The notes under the pieces were generated by a model that ran no database searches, was not told the origin of the DNA, and worked only from the letters and a program-made list of their open reading frames with translations. 64,000 nt of DNA, from the NCBI RefSeq assembly GCF_900142085.1, contig NZ_FQZQ01000020.1, forward strand, positions 1 to 64,000, given 5' to 3'. The stretch is from Shimia gijangensis. GTDB lineage: Bacteria; Pseudomonadota; Alphaproteobacteria; Rhodobacterales; Rhodobacteraceae. Shown piece after piece: positions 16,947-25,759 of this stretch. Positions within the stretch are counted from its first letter, which is position 1, and each line of letters begins with the position of its first letter. Made by a program: the position numbers and the translations under genes.

Positions 16947-17738
16947 TTATCCTTTGGCACACCAACCGTTGTCGACGTAAGTCGCGTTGCCATTGACAAA
17001 GCTAGCCTCATCAGAGGCGAGGAACACAACCGCTGCGGCTACTTCCTCAGGATAGCAGATACGCCCTTGTGTCGCGGCCATCCCCGAGTCTTCCCACTCT
17101 TGCCCTGCCGCATCCAGTTCCGCTATCTCTTTCAGGCCATGGGCAGTTTCGACAAAGCCCGGGCAGATCGCGTTACAGCGGATGCCAGCATCGCGATATT
17201 CGGTTGAAATCGTGCGAGCGAGTTGCAGAACTGCGCCCTTGGACATGCAGTAAACAGATTCCAGCGCATAGCCCAGTTCAGCCGCAATAGACGAGGTGAT
17301 GACGATTGATCCACCACCATTTGCACTCATGTCCTGAACCGCACGGCGACAAGTCAGAAAGGCGGACTTCACATTTACATCCATCAGCCAGTCATATTCT
17401 TCCGCGCTGGTTTCATGCATCGCTTTGACGATGATGGTTCCTGCATGATTGAACAGCACATTGTAAGGACCAAATGTTTCAAAGGCTGCATCAAAGGCTG
17501 CGTTGAATTCGGCGTCCTTGGTCACATCGGCATGAAAGAAAGCCGCTTCACCGCCATTTTCGCGGATCATATCGACTGTCTTTTGACCCTCTTCGTCCTG
17601 AATATCAAAGATGCTGACCTTGGCGCCTTCCTCGGCGAACATCAGCGCGTTGGCCCGCCCCATTCCCGTGGCACCGCCAGTAATGACTGCGATTTTTTCG
17701 GCCAACCGGCCATTTGGTGATTTCAAACTCTTGGTCAT
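16947..17738 (-). CDS. SDR family oxidoreductase
   Basis: A 263-residue classical short-chain dehydrogenase with TGGATGMG (NAD(P) loop), an Asp ending strand 2 (VSIFDIQDEEG, so NAD likely), catalytic Ser in VITSSIAAE and YxxxK in SVYCMSKGA. The usual NNAG is NHAG. The ATG at 17738 starts MTKSLKSPNG; an upstream ATG at 17780 overlaps the SDR remnant and has no ribosome site. Last gene of the 20069-to-16947 operon. Probably oxidises a hydroxy intermediate of an unknown catabolic route. Confidence 0.83.
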   Translation of the reverse strand: MTKSLKSPNGRLAEKIAVITGGATGMGRANALMFAEEGAKVSIFDIQDEEGQKTVDMIRENGGEAAFFHADVTKDAEFNAAFDAAFETFGPYNVLFNHAGTIIVKAMHETSAEEYDWLMDVNVKSAFLTCRRAVQDMSANGGGSIVITSSIAAELGYALESVYCMSKGAVLQLARTISTEYRDAGIRCNAICPGFVETAHGLKEIAELDAAGQEWEDSGMAATQGRICYPEEVAAAVVFLASDEASFVNGNATYVDNGWCAKG

Positions 17739-17760
17739 TGGGGTGTCTTCGGACTGGATT

Positions 17761-17885
17761 TCAGATACATTCCCCACCATCGATGACCAGCGCGTGGCCG
17801 GTCATGAACGTCGACATGTCAGAGGCAAGGAACAGGATTGCATCGGCCATTTCTTCAGTTGAGCCCCTTCTGCCAAATGCTGCGC
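17761..17885 (-). pseudogene. SDR C-terminal remnant
   Basis: About 40 codons encode only the end of a short-chain dehydrogenase: FGRRGSTEEMADAILFLASD followed by the typical GHALVIDGGECI. The preceding reading frame belongs to no SDR and runs straight out of the DUF1185 gene end at 17936. The rest of the gene has been deleted, apparently at the DUF1185 3' end. It lies 22 bases before the intact SDR gene, so the operon once had two SDRs. Confidence 0.72.
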
Positions 17886-17935
17886 CTAATACAAATGACC
17901 TCAAAGCGGAGCCTGTTTCATTGGAAACCAAATTC

Positions 17936-18481
17936 CTAGGACGTACTTGGGCCTTTCCCAACCCTTGGATTGGCACGTGTCCCATCCGACATTCCGATAC
18001 AAAGCACGATTTCGTCTGTTCGGGGTGCATCAGGCACCCACAAGGTTATCGTGTCGATGTGGTCAAACGACCAGGATTCATCCTTGTGGCCCAATGGCAG
18101 ATCAATGCTGCTTCCCAACGCCCCGACCTTGTGGTTGGACGGCATCAGCGCCTTGCCGCCGCCGATGGCTGCCCGCACCGGTTTACCAAGTGAAGGGTGC
18201 AGCACGGCCGCACCATGTTCCATCGCGCCGGAAGAGCCGACAAGCGCGGCCTTGCCGTAGCATATGGGCGACCCATCAAGCATTTTCACAAGCTCTGCCG
18301 CCAAAGATTGACCAAGTTTGGCTCCGGCGTCGAAAAGCTTCGAAAGATCCTGTTGATCGGTGCCAGCAAAGGGATTTCTCATGATTGCCATCGCAGCGAC
18401 GCGCGTGATTGGGTCACAAGGCTTGCCCATTTCATCGGTAGCAATGATTTCCCTCGTGAAAACCGTTTTTCGAATATTCAT
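17936..18481 (-). CDS. DUF1185 family protein (amino acid synthesis family, PF06684)
   Basis: A 181-residue protein recognised by the opening MNIRKTVFTREIIATDEMGK, the block NPFAGTDQQDLSKLFDAGAK, and the C-terminal LPLGHKDESWSFDHIDTI and PNPRVG-like end (ANPRVGKG). Structures of family members from Bordetella and Ruegeria showed a chorismate-mutase-like fold with a proposed role in amino-acid metabolism (established). The biochemical reaction is unproven. The gene follows an MFS transporter in a putative catabolic operon, which suggests a role in degrading an imported compound. Confidence 0.83.
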   Translation of the reverse strand: MNIRKTVFTREIIATDEMGKPCDPITRVAAMAIMRNPFAGTDQQDLSKLFDAGAKLGQSLAAELVKMLDGSPICYGKAALVGSSGAMEHGAAVLHPSLGKPVRAAIGGGKALMPSNHKVGALGSSIDLPLGHKDESWSFDHIDTITLWVPDAPRTDEIVLCIGMSDGTRANPRVGKGPSTS

Positions 18482-18483
18482 GA

Positions 18484-19656
18484 TCAGACTTTCTTTTGCA
18501 GGCCCGCTATGGGCGCGTTTTTGAAATGCTGGAAGGCTATCGCAAGCGGAACCACAGAAGCGAACAAGAGGATGGCAAGCGCAACAGTGCCGTAAGCGTT
18601 GCCCGTCGCATCGAAAATTGCACCTGCAACAGGTGGCGTGACCAACATGATTGCGTAGTACAGAGTAAAGAATACCCCCATACCAAAGGCTCGGACCTGA
18701 GGCCGCATCGCCTGCCCAGCCATCGCCATGATCACCCCCGCTGGTGCCATGCCGATCAAGCCAAAAAGCAAACTCGCGCCAAATCCGGCACCGGGTAGGC
18801 CGAGAAGCAATAGCGAAACGGTTGCCCCCGTCATGCAGACGGTCAACACAGTATTGCGCCTGCCGAAGCGATCCACAATCTGCCCGCACACGGCACCAGA
18901 TACGATCATGATCCAACTGCCGATGCTGATGATGCCAGCGGCGACGATCGTTGTTTGACCAAGGCCTTCAAGAACCTTCGGCGCGAATGAAAGATAGGTG
19001 ACGTAGGCAGCATTAAACACACCCCACGCCGCAGCAGCGCAGAAAACCAGACGCCATTCCTGCCCAGTCAGTACAGCCTTTGATCCGCCGATTGCAGATG
19101 GCAGATCATGCGGTGCACGGTAGAACACAAACACGCCAAGTGACGCGATCAGGCAATAAGCGGAGGCCACCTGAAACGGGACCTGCCAGCCGAAAGTTTG
19201 AGCAAGCCATGCGTGGCCGACCTGACCCATGGCGATCCCAAAGGGCCACGACATCACAAGCACGCTCATGGCAGTCGCGATTTCGCGGCCTTCAAACCAA
19301 TCTGCGACCATTTTGGTGAGATAAAGAGTCGTGAACAGAAACCCGGCTCCTGCAACAACACGGCCCAGCCCTACTGCCCAGGATTCCGTGGCCAGCGATG
19401 ACAGGAATCCGCCCAATGCCAGCGCGCCGAATCCAGACACCACCATAACGCGATCCGAGACATAGCGCCCCCAATACCCTGCCGGCATAGCCAGGAACAA
19501 TCCGGGAGCCATGAACAGGCCAATCAAGAAGCCGATCCCCACATAGTCTAGCCCGAAGGCGACGACCAGATCGTCGCCCACAGAAGCCACGGTCTGAAAC
19601 TGAAACCCAAGTCCGATGCGGGCCAGAAACAGCAAGCCAAGTATGCGCCAGCGCAT
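18484..19656 (-). CDS. MFS transporter
   Basis: A 390-residue major facilitator with about 12 predicted helices. The loop between helices 2 and 3 reads GYWGRYVSDRVMVVSG and the matching central loop VDRFGRRNTVL carries the family basic pattern. The gene starts at 19656 within the stop of the preceding NTF2-like gene (TGATG) and is 2 bases from the DUF1185 gene, so it is part of one operon. Direction of transport is unknown; uptake of the operon's substrate is likely. Confidence 0.87.
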   Translation of the reverse strand: MRWRILGLLFLARIGLGFQFQTVASVGDDLVVAFGLDYVGIGFLIGLFMAPGLFLAMPAGYWGRYVSDRVMVVSGFGALALGGFLSSLATESWAVGLGRVVAGAGFLFTTLYLTKMVADWFEGREIATAMSVLVMSWPFGIAMGQVGHAWLAQTFGWQVPFQVASAYCLIASLGVFVFYRAPHDLPSAIGGSKAVLTGQEWRLVFCAAAAWGVFNAAYVTYLSFAPKVLEGLGQTTIVAAGIISIGSWIMIVSGAVCGQIVDRFGRRNTVLTVCMTGATVSLLLLGLPGAGFGASLLFGLIGMAPAGVIMAMAGQAMRPQVRAFGMGVFFTLYYAIMLVTPPVAGAIFDATGNAYGTVALAILLFASVVPLAIAFQHFKNAPIAGLQKKV

Positions 19657-20069
19657 CACAGCCAGCCTAGCCCGCGTAGGGCGTGTACGTCGTTCCAGAT
19701 CTTTGTCATGTGGCTAATCTTGTCACCTTCGAACTGCATGACATAGGCATAATCGGAAACAACCGCCTTGGCAGTCGGCGCAACCGGACCGCCTGCGCCT
19801 GTTTGCGTTCCATGAAATTCGGCCGCCGCAACAACAGTCCCGCGCGCTTCATCCGCCGCAAAGGCAGTCAATTTGTAACGGCCATCCGGGATTGGTGTCA
19901 AAAGTCCCTTCATCCAGTCGGCATAAGCTGCCACTGTTGTTGTCTCGGTCAGGGCATCAGCCTGACAGGAAAAGGTGGCAAACTCGTGGCACCAGGATTT
20001 GCAGCCATCCCACCCTTTGCCGGTTTCGCAGGCATCGAAAAAGGCTTGTGCGGTTTCATATTGTGTCAT
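19656..20069 (-). CDS. NTF2-like/SnoaL-type protein
   Basis: A 137-residue NTF2-like alpha+beta protein. An N-terminal helix (YETAQAFFDACETGKGWDGC) is followed by the curved sheet ending HMTKIWNDVHALRGLGWL, typical of SnoaL-like isomerases or hydrolases. Five cysteines in the first 45 residues are unusual. First gene of the operon; its promoter faces the regulator gene across 184 bases. Reaction unknown: such proteins isomerise, hydrate or only bind small cyclic compounds. Confidence 0.8.
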   Translation of the reverse strand: MTQYETAQAFFDACETGKGWDGCKSWCHEFATFSCQADALTETTTVAAYADWMKGLLTPIPDGRYKLTAFAADEARGTVVAAAEFHGTQTGAGGPVAPTAKAVVSDYAYVMQFEGDKISHMTKIWNDVHALRGLGWL

Positions 20070-20177
20070 CTTGATATCCTCCCAATAATGTTGTGGAAAT
20101 CAAGTTAGGGCAGCCGCCGGAAACCCGGTATCGTGCAGATGCAGTAAAAATAACGTTCTGCGTGCAGTATTCAGACT

Positions 20178-20212
20178 ACTACATTTGCAGGATTGCTTGT
20201 TGCGCATGTAGT
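20178..20212. promoter_or_regulatory. Inverted repeat in the divergent regulator/operon spacer
   Basis: ACTACAT (20178-20184) faces ATGTAGT (20206-20212), 21 bases apart, between the NTF2-like gene and the LuxR-TolB-TPR gene. Its place makes it a candidate binding site for that regulator. No binding data; the symmetry is directly visible. Confidence 0.4.
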
Positions 20213-20253
20213 ACCCACACTGAAACCTAAGGATATTTAGCGGAGCCTCAAGC

Positions 20254-21681
20254 GTGTCAAATCAGGTCGATCTTAGCCCACGGGAATTGCAGATCGCGCA
20301 ATCCTACGCGGGTGGTGCGACTTATCAAAAGATAGCCGACACATTGTCCATTGCTCCGTCGACTGTGCGCACGCATCTGGCGACCATCTACCGAAAGCTG
20401 GGGGTGTCCTCAAAGCTGGAGTTGCGAGATGCTTTAATCCCAGTGGCGAGCGCTCAATCCAATCAGGCCGTTGAATTCCCTCCGAGACCGGAAAAACCGT
20501 CCATCGCTGTTCTGGCCTTTGAAAACATGTCGGGTGATCCCGAGCAGGAGTATTTTTCGGATGGGATCAGCGACGACATCATCACCGCCCTGTCACGCTC
20601 ACCCTGGCTGTTTTTAATCGCGCGCAACACGACATTTACCTACAAGGGAAAGAATGTCGACGTGCCCCGCGTGGCCGCCGAATTGGGTGTCCGATTTGTA
20701 TTGGAGGGCAGCGTTCGCCGGTCGGGTGACCGTGTGCGCGTTGCGGCACAGTTGATTGACGGATTGACCGGCGGCCTTGTCTGGTCGGAACGATATGACA
20801 GTCAACTTGAGGACGTATTCGATCTGCAAGATGAGATCACACGCAATGTGGTGGCCTCGATCCAGACGACGGTGCATCTCACCACCATCGAAGAGCCGGT
20901 AGAGCGCAGCGCCCGCCCCGATCTAACGGTCTGGGAGCTTACAATGCGGTCCTGGCATCTGCTCTATGATTTCACTCCAGAAAGCTATGCCTATGCCAAA
21001 ACCCTGCTGGAACGCGCATTGGCCCTGGACCCTGAAAGTGCCGAGGCAAATATGATCCTCTCGCTCATCAACCACCACATCGCCATTCTGGGGTTCGCGA
21101 AGGACAGCAGGCCAGCCATGGACACAGCCTATGCATTGGCCCGCCGTGCCACACAACTGGATGACCGCAACGAGTATGCCCATTGGGCGTTGGGGATCAG
21201 TTGCTGGGGTCTGCTGAAATACGATGAATCTCTGGCGGCATTGGAGCGCGCCGTTTCCCTGAACCCTAATTGTTCTTTGGCATATGGTAGTCTTGGCACC
21301 TTGCTGGGCATTTTGGGACGCTCTGACGAAGCCATTGAGAACCAGGAAATTGCCATCCGTTCCAACCCACTGGACCCGAGTATTTTCTTTCGGTTTTCGG
21401 GCCTCGCCCTGGCTCATTACATGGCCGGGCGGTACACGCACGCAATCGAATGGGCAGAGCGAGCAATACACCGCATGCCCCGTTGGTATTTCGCGCACTT
21501 CGTATTGACGGCCAGTCATGTGGCACTTGATCAGTATGAGCAAGCTGCTGAGGCTGTCAAAGACTGCCGGAACATCCTGCCTGAAATTTGTCTTCAAGAC
21601 CTAGAACTTGTTCCCCTGAAAGACCCCGAAAAATTGAACGAACTGCGCAATCGATTGTACAAAGCTGGATTTTCCAGGTGA
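20254..21681 (+). CDS. LuxR-HTH/TolB-like/TPR regulator
   Basis: A 475-residue multidomain regulator. The N-terminal LuxR-type helix-turn-helix (residues 5-65: LSPRELQIAQSYAGGATYQK) is followed by a TolB N-terminal-like nucleotide-fold (IAVLAFENMSGDPEQEYFSDG at about 90) and tetratricopeptide repeats (about 250-470). This architecture is common in roseobacters, usually as a stand-alone regulator with an adenylate-cyclase-like cousin. It begins with GTG at 20254, with GGAG 9 bases upstream. Divergent from the NTF2-MFS-DUF1185 operon, which it probably controls. The effector is unknown. Confidence 0.85.
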   Translation: MSNQVDLSPRELQIAQSYAGGATYQKIADTLSIAPSTVRTHLATIYRKLGVSSKLELRDALIPVASAQSNQAVEFPPRPEKPSIAVLAFENMSGDPEQEYFSDGISDDIITALSRSPWLFLIARNTTFTYKGKNVDVPRVAAELGVRFVLEGSVRRSGDRVRVAAQLIDGLTGGLVWSERYDSQLEDVFDLQDEITRNVVASIQTTVHLTTIEEPVERSARPDLTVWELTMRSWHLLYDFTPESYAYAKTLLERALALDPESAEANMILSLINHHIAILGFAKDSRPAMDTAYALARRATQLDDRNEYAHWALGISCWGLLKYDESLAALERAVSLNPNCSLAYGSLGTLLGILGRSDEAIENQEIAIRSNPLDPSIFFRFSGLALAHYMAGRYTHAIEWAERAIHRMPRWYFAHFVLTASHVALDQYEQAAEAVKDCRNILPEICLQDLELVPLKDPEKLNELRNRLYKAGFSR

Positions 21682-21855
21682 ATGGAACCTCGTGAACAGT
21701 AGTCATTGGCGCAGCTACAGCGGAAGCTCACTTCGTACCGCATAGCTGACATCAGAACATACTGCATCGAAAGTCGGCTTCTTCGCCAAGGACATTGTCA
21801 CAAAAACGTCACGCCCAAAGGGCAGTAAAACACTTGATCGCAGGTCGATATTTCA

Positions 21856-21871
21856 ATATTTCATGAAGTAT
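21856..21871. promoter_or_regulatory. ArsR operator overlapping the arsR start
   Basis: A near-perfect 16-base palindrome, ATATTTCA and TGAAGTAT (7 of 8 pairs), overlaps the first two bases of the arsR ATG at 21870. ArsR/SmtB proteins bind such AT-rich 12-2-12-like sites to autoregulate. No ribosome site precedes the ATG, so the message could be leaderless; this is inference. Confidence 0.5.
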
Positions 21872-22217
21872 GGATAAGATAAATGCCCTCACCGCTTTTT
21901 CAGCCCTCAGTCAGGAAATCCGACTGGACGTGTTCCGCCTTTTGATCGAGGCCGGGGACGTTGGGGCGCAGGCCGGAGAAATCGCTACGCAATTAAATGT
22001 GCGTCAGAACACATTGTCGGCCAATCTTTCGGTACTTTTGAATGCAGGTCTGGTGACAAACCAGCGCGAGGGCAGGGCGATCCGTTATTTTGCCAACACC
22101 AACGGGTTACGTGGCTTGCTGGGCTTCTTGCTAAAGGATTGCTGTGGCGGGCACCCGGAGCTGTGCGAACCATTGATCGAGACCCTCACCTGCCGCCCAG
22201 AAGGAGACGCCACATGA
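21870..22217 (+). CDS. arsR: ArsR/SmtB family transcriptional repressor
   Basis: A 115-residue winged-helix repressor with HTH residues [29 protein letters not shown]. The C-terminal CCGGHPELC supplies cysteines of the type used for arsenite binding in C-terminal-site ArsR proteins, rather than the CVC site in the HTH. It overlaps the acr3 gene by 4 bases (ATGA). First gene of the arsenic operon. Confidence 0.9.
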   Translation: MDKINALTAFSALSQEIRLDVFRLLIEAGDVGAQAGEIATQLNVRQNTLSANLSVLLNAGLVTNQREGRAIRYFANTNGLRGLLGFLLKDCCGGHPELCEPLIETLTCRPEGDAT

Positions 22218-23263
22218 CCGAAATTTCACAGGCAGATGCAGGTCTCGGCACCTTTGAACGCTGGCTGTCGCTTTGGGTCGCTTTGGCGATTGTGGCGGGG
22301 CTTTTGCTGGGCAATCTCATGCCGGGCGTGTTCGGAGCGCTGGCCGCCATGGAAATCGCATCCGTGAACCTCCCCGTCGCGGTGCTGATCTGGGCGATGG
22401 TCTATCCGATGATGGTCGGAGTCGATTTTGCCTCGCTGTCCCATATCGGGGAACGCCCCAAGGGCATTGTCATCACACTGGTGGTCAATTGGCTGATCAA
22501 ACCCTTCACCATGGCAGCACTTGGCGTGTTGTTCTTTGAGGTGGTCTTTGCAGGCCTGATCCCGCCCGACGATGCACAGGCCTATCTGGCCGGCGTGATC
22601 CTGCTCGGGGCGGCGCCCTGTACAGCGATGGTGTTCGTGTGGTCGAACCTTACCCGCGGTGACCCCACTTATACTTTGGTGCAGGTCAGCGTGAATGACG
22701 TCATTATGGTGTTTGCCTTTGCGCCGATCGTGGCCTTTCTCTTGGGCGTGACCGATATCGTCGTACCGTGGGAGACCCTGATCCTTTCTGTGGTGCTTTA
22801 TGTGCTGTTACCTCTGCTGGCGGGCCTTCTGACCCGAAAGCGCCTTGTGAAACAGGGTGGCGAGGCCGCAGTGGACGCCTTCAAGGGCCGCGTGGCGCCG
22901 TTTTCCATCACCGGCCTTCTGGTCACCGTCGTCCTTCTGTTTGGCTTTCAGGGACAGGTCATTCTGGACCGGCCACTGGTGATTGTCCTGATCGCCGTTC
23001 CCTTGCTGATCCAATCCTACGGTATCTTCTTTGTGGCCTATGGCTGGGCGCGGATTTGGAAAGTCCCCTTTAACGTTGCAGCCCCCTGCGCGATGATCGG
23101 CACGTCGAACTTTTTCGAACTGGCGGTTGCCGTGGCGATCTCGCTGTTCGGTCTTGGATCTGGTGCGGCGCTGGCCACCGTTGTGGGTGTGCTGGTCGAA
23201 GTGCCTGTTATGTTGTCTCTTGTTGCTTTTGCCAATCGCACGCGCGGTTGGTTCCCTTCTTAA
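22214..23263 (+). CDS. acr3: ACR3-type arsenite efflux permease
   Basis: A 349-residue membrane protein with ten predicted helices, recognised as ACR3 by [21 protein letters not shown] and the arsenite-path cysteine in [20 protein letters not shown]. It exports As(OH)3 using the proton gradient. The start at 22214 has AGGAG about 7 bases upstream and overlaps the arsR stop. Earlier in-frame starts lie within arsR. Next gene begins 13 bases downstream. Confidence 0.92.
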   Translation: MTEISQADAGLGTFERWLSLWVALAIVAGLLLGNLMPGVFGALAAMEIASVNLPVAVLIWAMVYPMMVGVDFASLSHIGERPKGIVITLVVNWLIKPFTMAALGVLFFEVVFAGLIPPDDAQAYLAGVILLGAAPCTAMVFVWSNLTRGDPTYTLVQVSVNDVIMVFAFAPIVAFLLGVTDIVVPWETLILSVVLYVLLPLLAGLLTRKRLVKQGGEAAVDAFKGRVAPFSITGLLVTVVLLFGFQGQVILDRPLVIVLIAVPLLIQSYGIFFVAYGWARIWKVPFNVAAPCAMIGTSNFFELAVAVAISLFGLGSGAALATVVGVLVEVPVMLSLVAFANRTRGWFPS

Positions 23264-23275
23264 AGGAATTCCAAA

Positions 23276-24286
23276 ATGACCAAAATCGCCATCAACGGCA
23301 TAGGCCGCATCGGTAAACTGATCATGCGCAGCCTGTTTGACGTCGGCATCGACGCCGATGTTGTGTTGCTGAACGACCCTGTTGGGGATGCCGAACTGCA
23401 CGCACATCTTCTGGAGTTCGACACGGTCCACGGTCGCTGGCGCGCGGATTTCGCCTTTGATGACGACAGCATCACCGTTGATGGCCAGAAAATGCGCAAA
23501 ACCGCGGCCTGGAAGATCGAAGACCTGCCTTTGGCGGAGATGGGCATCGACGTGGTGATCGATTGCACCGGCGCGTTTAAAACCAACGCCAAACTGCAAC
23601 CCTACTTTGATGCGGGCGTGAAAAAGGTGATCGTTTCGGCCCCGGTCAAAGAAGACGACGTGCCCAATCTGGTCTATGGCGTCAATCACGACACGTATGA
23701 TGCCGCCAAGCACCGCGTCATCACCGCCGCCTCGTGCACAACCAACTGTATCGCGCCCGTGGTGCAGGTCATTCGCGACAACCTTGGCATTGAACAGGCC
23801 AGCTTTACCACCATCCACGATGTCACCAACACGCAAGTCATCGTCGACAAAGCCCACAAAGACCCCCGCCGTGCACGTTCTGCGCTGAACTCTCTGATCC
23901 CCACCACCACCGGATCGGCCAAGGCGATTGTTCAAATTTTCCCGGACCTTGAAGGCCACATTGATGGCATGGCTGTCCGGGTGCCGCTGCTCAATGCATC
24001 GTTGACGGACATCGTATTTGACGTCAGCCGTGACACATCGGTCGAAGAGGTCAACGCCCTGTTCAAAGCCGCCGCAGAAGGCCCGCTTGAGGGCATTTTG
24101 GGCTATGAAACCCGCCCGCTGGTGTCGACTGATTACACCAACGATGATCGTTCTTCGATTGTCGATGCGCTTTCCACCCGCGTGGTCAACAAACGGCACG
24201 TCAAAATCTATACATGGTACGACAATGAATGGGGCTATGCGTGGCGTCTGGCCGATGTCACCCGCATGGTTGTCGCCAGCCTCTAA
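23276..24286 (+). CDS. gap: Arsenic-operon glyceraldehyde-3-phosphate dehydrogenase
   Basis: A 336-residue GAPDH with INGIGRIGKL (NAD loop), catalytic Cys in AASCTTNC and the C-terminal WYDNEWGYAWRL. Its place between acr3 and arsJ identifies it as the dedicated GAPDH of the arsenate pathway: with arsenate instead of phosphate it forms 1-arseno-3-phosphoglycerate, which ArsJ exports (established by Chen and colleagues, 2016). It may also serve glycolysis, but an ordinary gap gene would not be expected here. SD AAAGGAA is 6 bases upstream. Confidence 0.92.
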   Translation: MTKIAINGIGRIGKLIMRSLFDVGIDADVVLLNDPVGDAELHAHLLEFDTVHGRWRADFAFDDDSITVDGQKMRKTAAWKIEDLPLAEMGIDVVIDCTGAFKTNAKLQPYFDAGVKKVIVSAPVKEDDVPNLVYGVNHDTYDAAKHRVITAASCTTNCIAPVVQVIRDNLGIEQASFTTIHDVTNTQVIVDKAHKDPRRARSALNSLIPTTTGSAKAIVQIFPDLEGHIDGMAVRVPLLNASLTDIVFDVSRDTSVEEVNALFKAAAEGPLEGILGYETRPLVSTDYTNDDRSSIVDALSTRVVNKRHVKIYTWYDNEWGYAWRLADVTRMVVASL

Positions 24287-24310
24287 GAAATCGCCCGGTC
24301 GACAGACCGG

Positions 24311-24344
24311 GCAGCGCCCGACCCGACCCATGGGCGGGTGCTGC
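24311..24344 (+). promoter_or_regulatory. Hairpin between GAPDH and arsJ genes
   Basis: An imperfect stem of about 12 pairs (GCAGCGCCCG with CGGGTGCTGC at its base). Only three Ts follow, so a leaky attenuator or a message-stabilising structure is likelier than a full terminator. Confidence 0.4.
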
Positions 24345-24364
24345 TTTATGATGAATTCCACAAG

Positions 24365-25609
24365 ATGACCGCCCAAGACGATAAACCCAGCGGCCTTGCC
24401 GCCTACATCACCGTCACCGCCGCCTATTGGGCGTTTATGCTCACCGACGGCGCGCTCAGGATGTTGGTGTTGTTGCACTTTCACACGCTGGGGTTTTCTC
24501 CGGTGCAGCTGGCCTATCTGTTTGTGCTTTACGAGGTGATGGGCGTGGTCACCAACCTTTCCGCAGGCTGGTTGGCAGCGCGCTTTGGCCTGACCTCGAC
24601 GCTCTACGCAGGCCTGACATTGCAGATCGTCGCACTTGCCGCCTTGGCGCAACTTGACCCAAGCTGGAGCCTCACCGCCTCGGTGCTCTTTGTGATGTGC
24701 GTGCAAGGCCTGTCCGGTGTGGCCAAGGATCTTGCCAAAATGTCCGCCAAATCCGCCGTGAAATTGCTCGCACCCACAGGGCAGGGGGCCTTGTTCAAAT
24801 GGGTGGCGATCCTCACAGGGTCGAAGAACGCAGTCAAAGGTCTGGGCTTCCTCCTCGGCGCGGCCCTCTTGGGGCTGTTGGGGTTTACAACCTCGGTCTG
24901 GGTCATGGCCGCCGTGCTGACCTTCATCCTGATCGGCGTGGCGCTGTTCATGCCTTCGGGCCTGCCACAGGGCAAGAAATCCGCCAGGTTCTCTCAGGTC
25001 TTTTCCAAGGACACCAACATCAACCGCCTGAGCCTCGCCCGCATGTTCCTGTTCGGCGCGCGCGATGTGTGGTTTGTGGTCGGCATCCCGGTCTATTTCT
25101 ATTCGGTTCTGTCCGATGGCAGCCACGAAGGCGACCGCGCCGCGTTTTTCCTGATCGGCAGCTTTATGGCGCTCTGGATCATCCTTTATGGCTTTGTACA
25201 GGGGCTGGCCCCGAAACTCTTGCAAGCCAAAACCAGCACCACGCCCCAGATTGTGCACAAGGCCGTTGTCTGGGTTGGCATCCTCACGCTGATCCCTCTG
25301 GCGCTGGCGGGCGCCGTCTGGGCCGACCTGCCAAATCTCACCGCCATCGTGGTTCTGGGCCTCTTGGTGTTCGGCTTTGTCTTTGCGGTAAATTCCTCCG
25401 TGCACAGCTACCTGATCCTCGCCTTCACGACCGGAGACCGCGTGACGATGGATGTTGGGTTCTACTACATGAGCAACGCCGCCGGCCGCCTGATCGGCAC
25501 GCTGCTGTCTGGGCTCTCTTATCAGGCCGGAGGCCTACCGCTCTGCCTGTTCACAGCGGCATGTATGGCGGGGGCCTCGACCGTGGCGGCGAATAGATTG
25601 CGCGATTAA
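24365..25609 (+). CDS. arsJ: ArsJ, organoarsenical (1-arseno-3-phosphoglycerate) efflux MFS protein
   Basis: A 414-residue MFS-fold exporter with around 11-12 helices. Family signatures are FMLTDGALRMLVLLHFHTLG near residue 20 and GALFKWVAILTGSKNAVKG in the centre. It exports the unstable arsenate ester produced by the adjacent GAPDH, giving arsenate resistance without reduction. The ATG at 24365 lacks a strong ribosome site; a GTG at 24338 in the same frame is possible. No arsC or arsH is seen nearby. Confidence 0.92.
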   Translation: MTAQDDKPSGLAAYITVTAAYWAFMLTDGALRMLVLLHFHTLGFSPVQLAYLFVLYEVMGVVTNLSAGWLAARFGLTSTLYAGLTLQIVALAALAQLDPSWSLTASVLFVMCVQGLSGVAKDLAKMSAKSAVKLLAPTGQGALFKWVAILTGSKNAVKGLGFLLGAALLGLLGFTTSVWVMAAVLTFILIGVALFMPSGLPQGKKSARFSQVFSKDTNINRLSLARMFLFGARDVWFVVGIPVYFYSVLSDGSHEGDRAAFFLIGSFMALWIILYGFVQGLAPKLLQAKTSTTPQIVHKAVVWVGILTLIPLALAGAVWADLPNLTAIVVLGLLVFGFVFAVNSSVHSYLILAFTTGDRVTMDVGFYYMSNAAGRLIGTLLSGLSYQAGGLPLCLFTAACMAGASTVAANRLRD

Positions 25610-25645
25610 AGGAAGGCGGGACAGCGCCTGCCCGTGGGATGGTGC

Positions 25646-25676
25646 TGACCCGGCGCCTTCGGCTTGTCCCGGGTCA
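25646..25676 (+). terminator. Probable hairpin terminator of the ars operon
   Basis: An 8-base-pair stem TGACCCGG/CCGGGTCA with a 15-base loop, 36 bases after the arsJ stop. A following AAATA, not a T-run, weakens the call. Another GC-rich hairpin (REP) lies 50 bases on. Confidence 0.4.
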
Positions 25677-25723
25677 AATACCCCGCCACCATCTCCAAAG
25701 ACTGCCATCACCATCCAAACAAA

Positions 25724-25759
25724 CGTAGGGTGGGGTTCCACCCCGCCGTTCACCCTACA
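25724..25759. repeat. REP-type hairpin, copy 1
   Basis: CGTAGGGTGGGGTTCC followed by ACCCCGCCGTTCACCCTAC. Outer arms GTAGGGTG/CACCCTAC enclose a GGGGT/ACCCC stem. Related copies are at 28771-28795 and 29981-30049. The stop codon of the neighbouring minus-strand gene lies inside it. Confidence 0.75.

Noticed and set aside
22808-25405. 865-codon open frame on the minus strand
   Set aside because: It is antisense to acr3, GAPDH and arsJ, all clearly coding; its His/Gln/Gly-rich protein is a typical GC-rich shadow.
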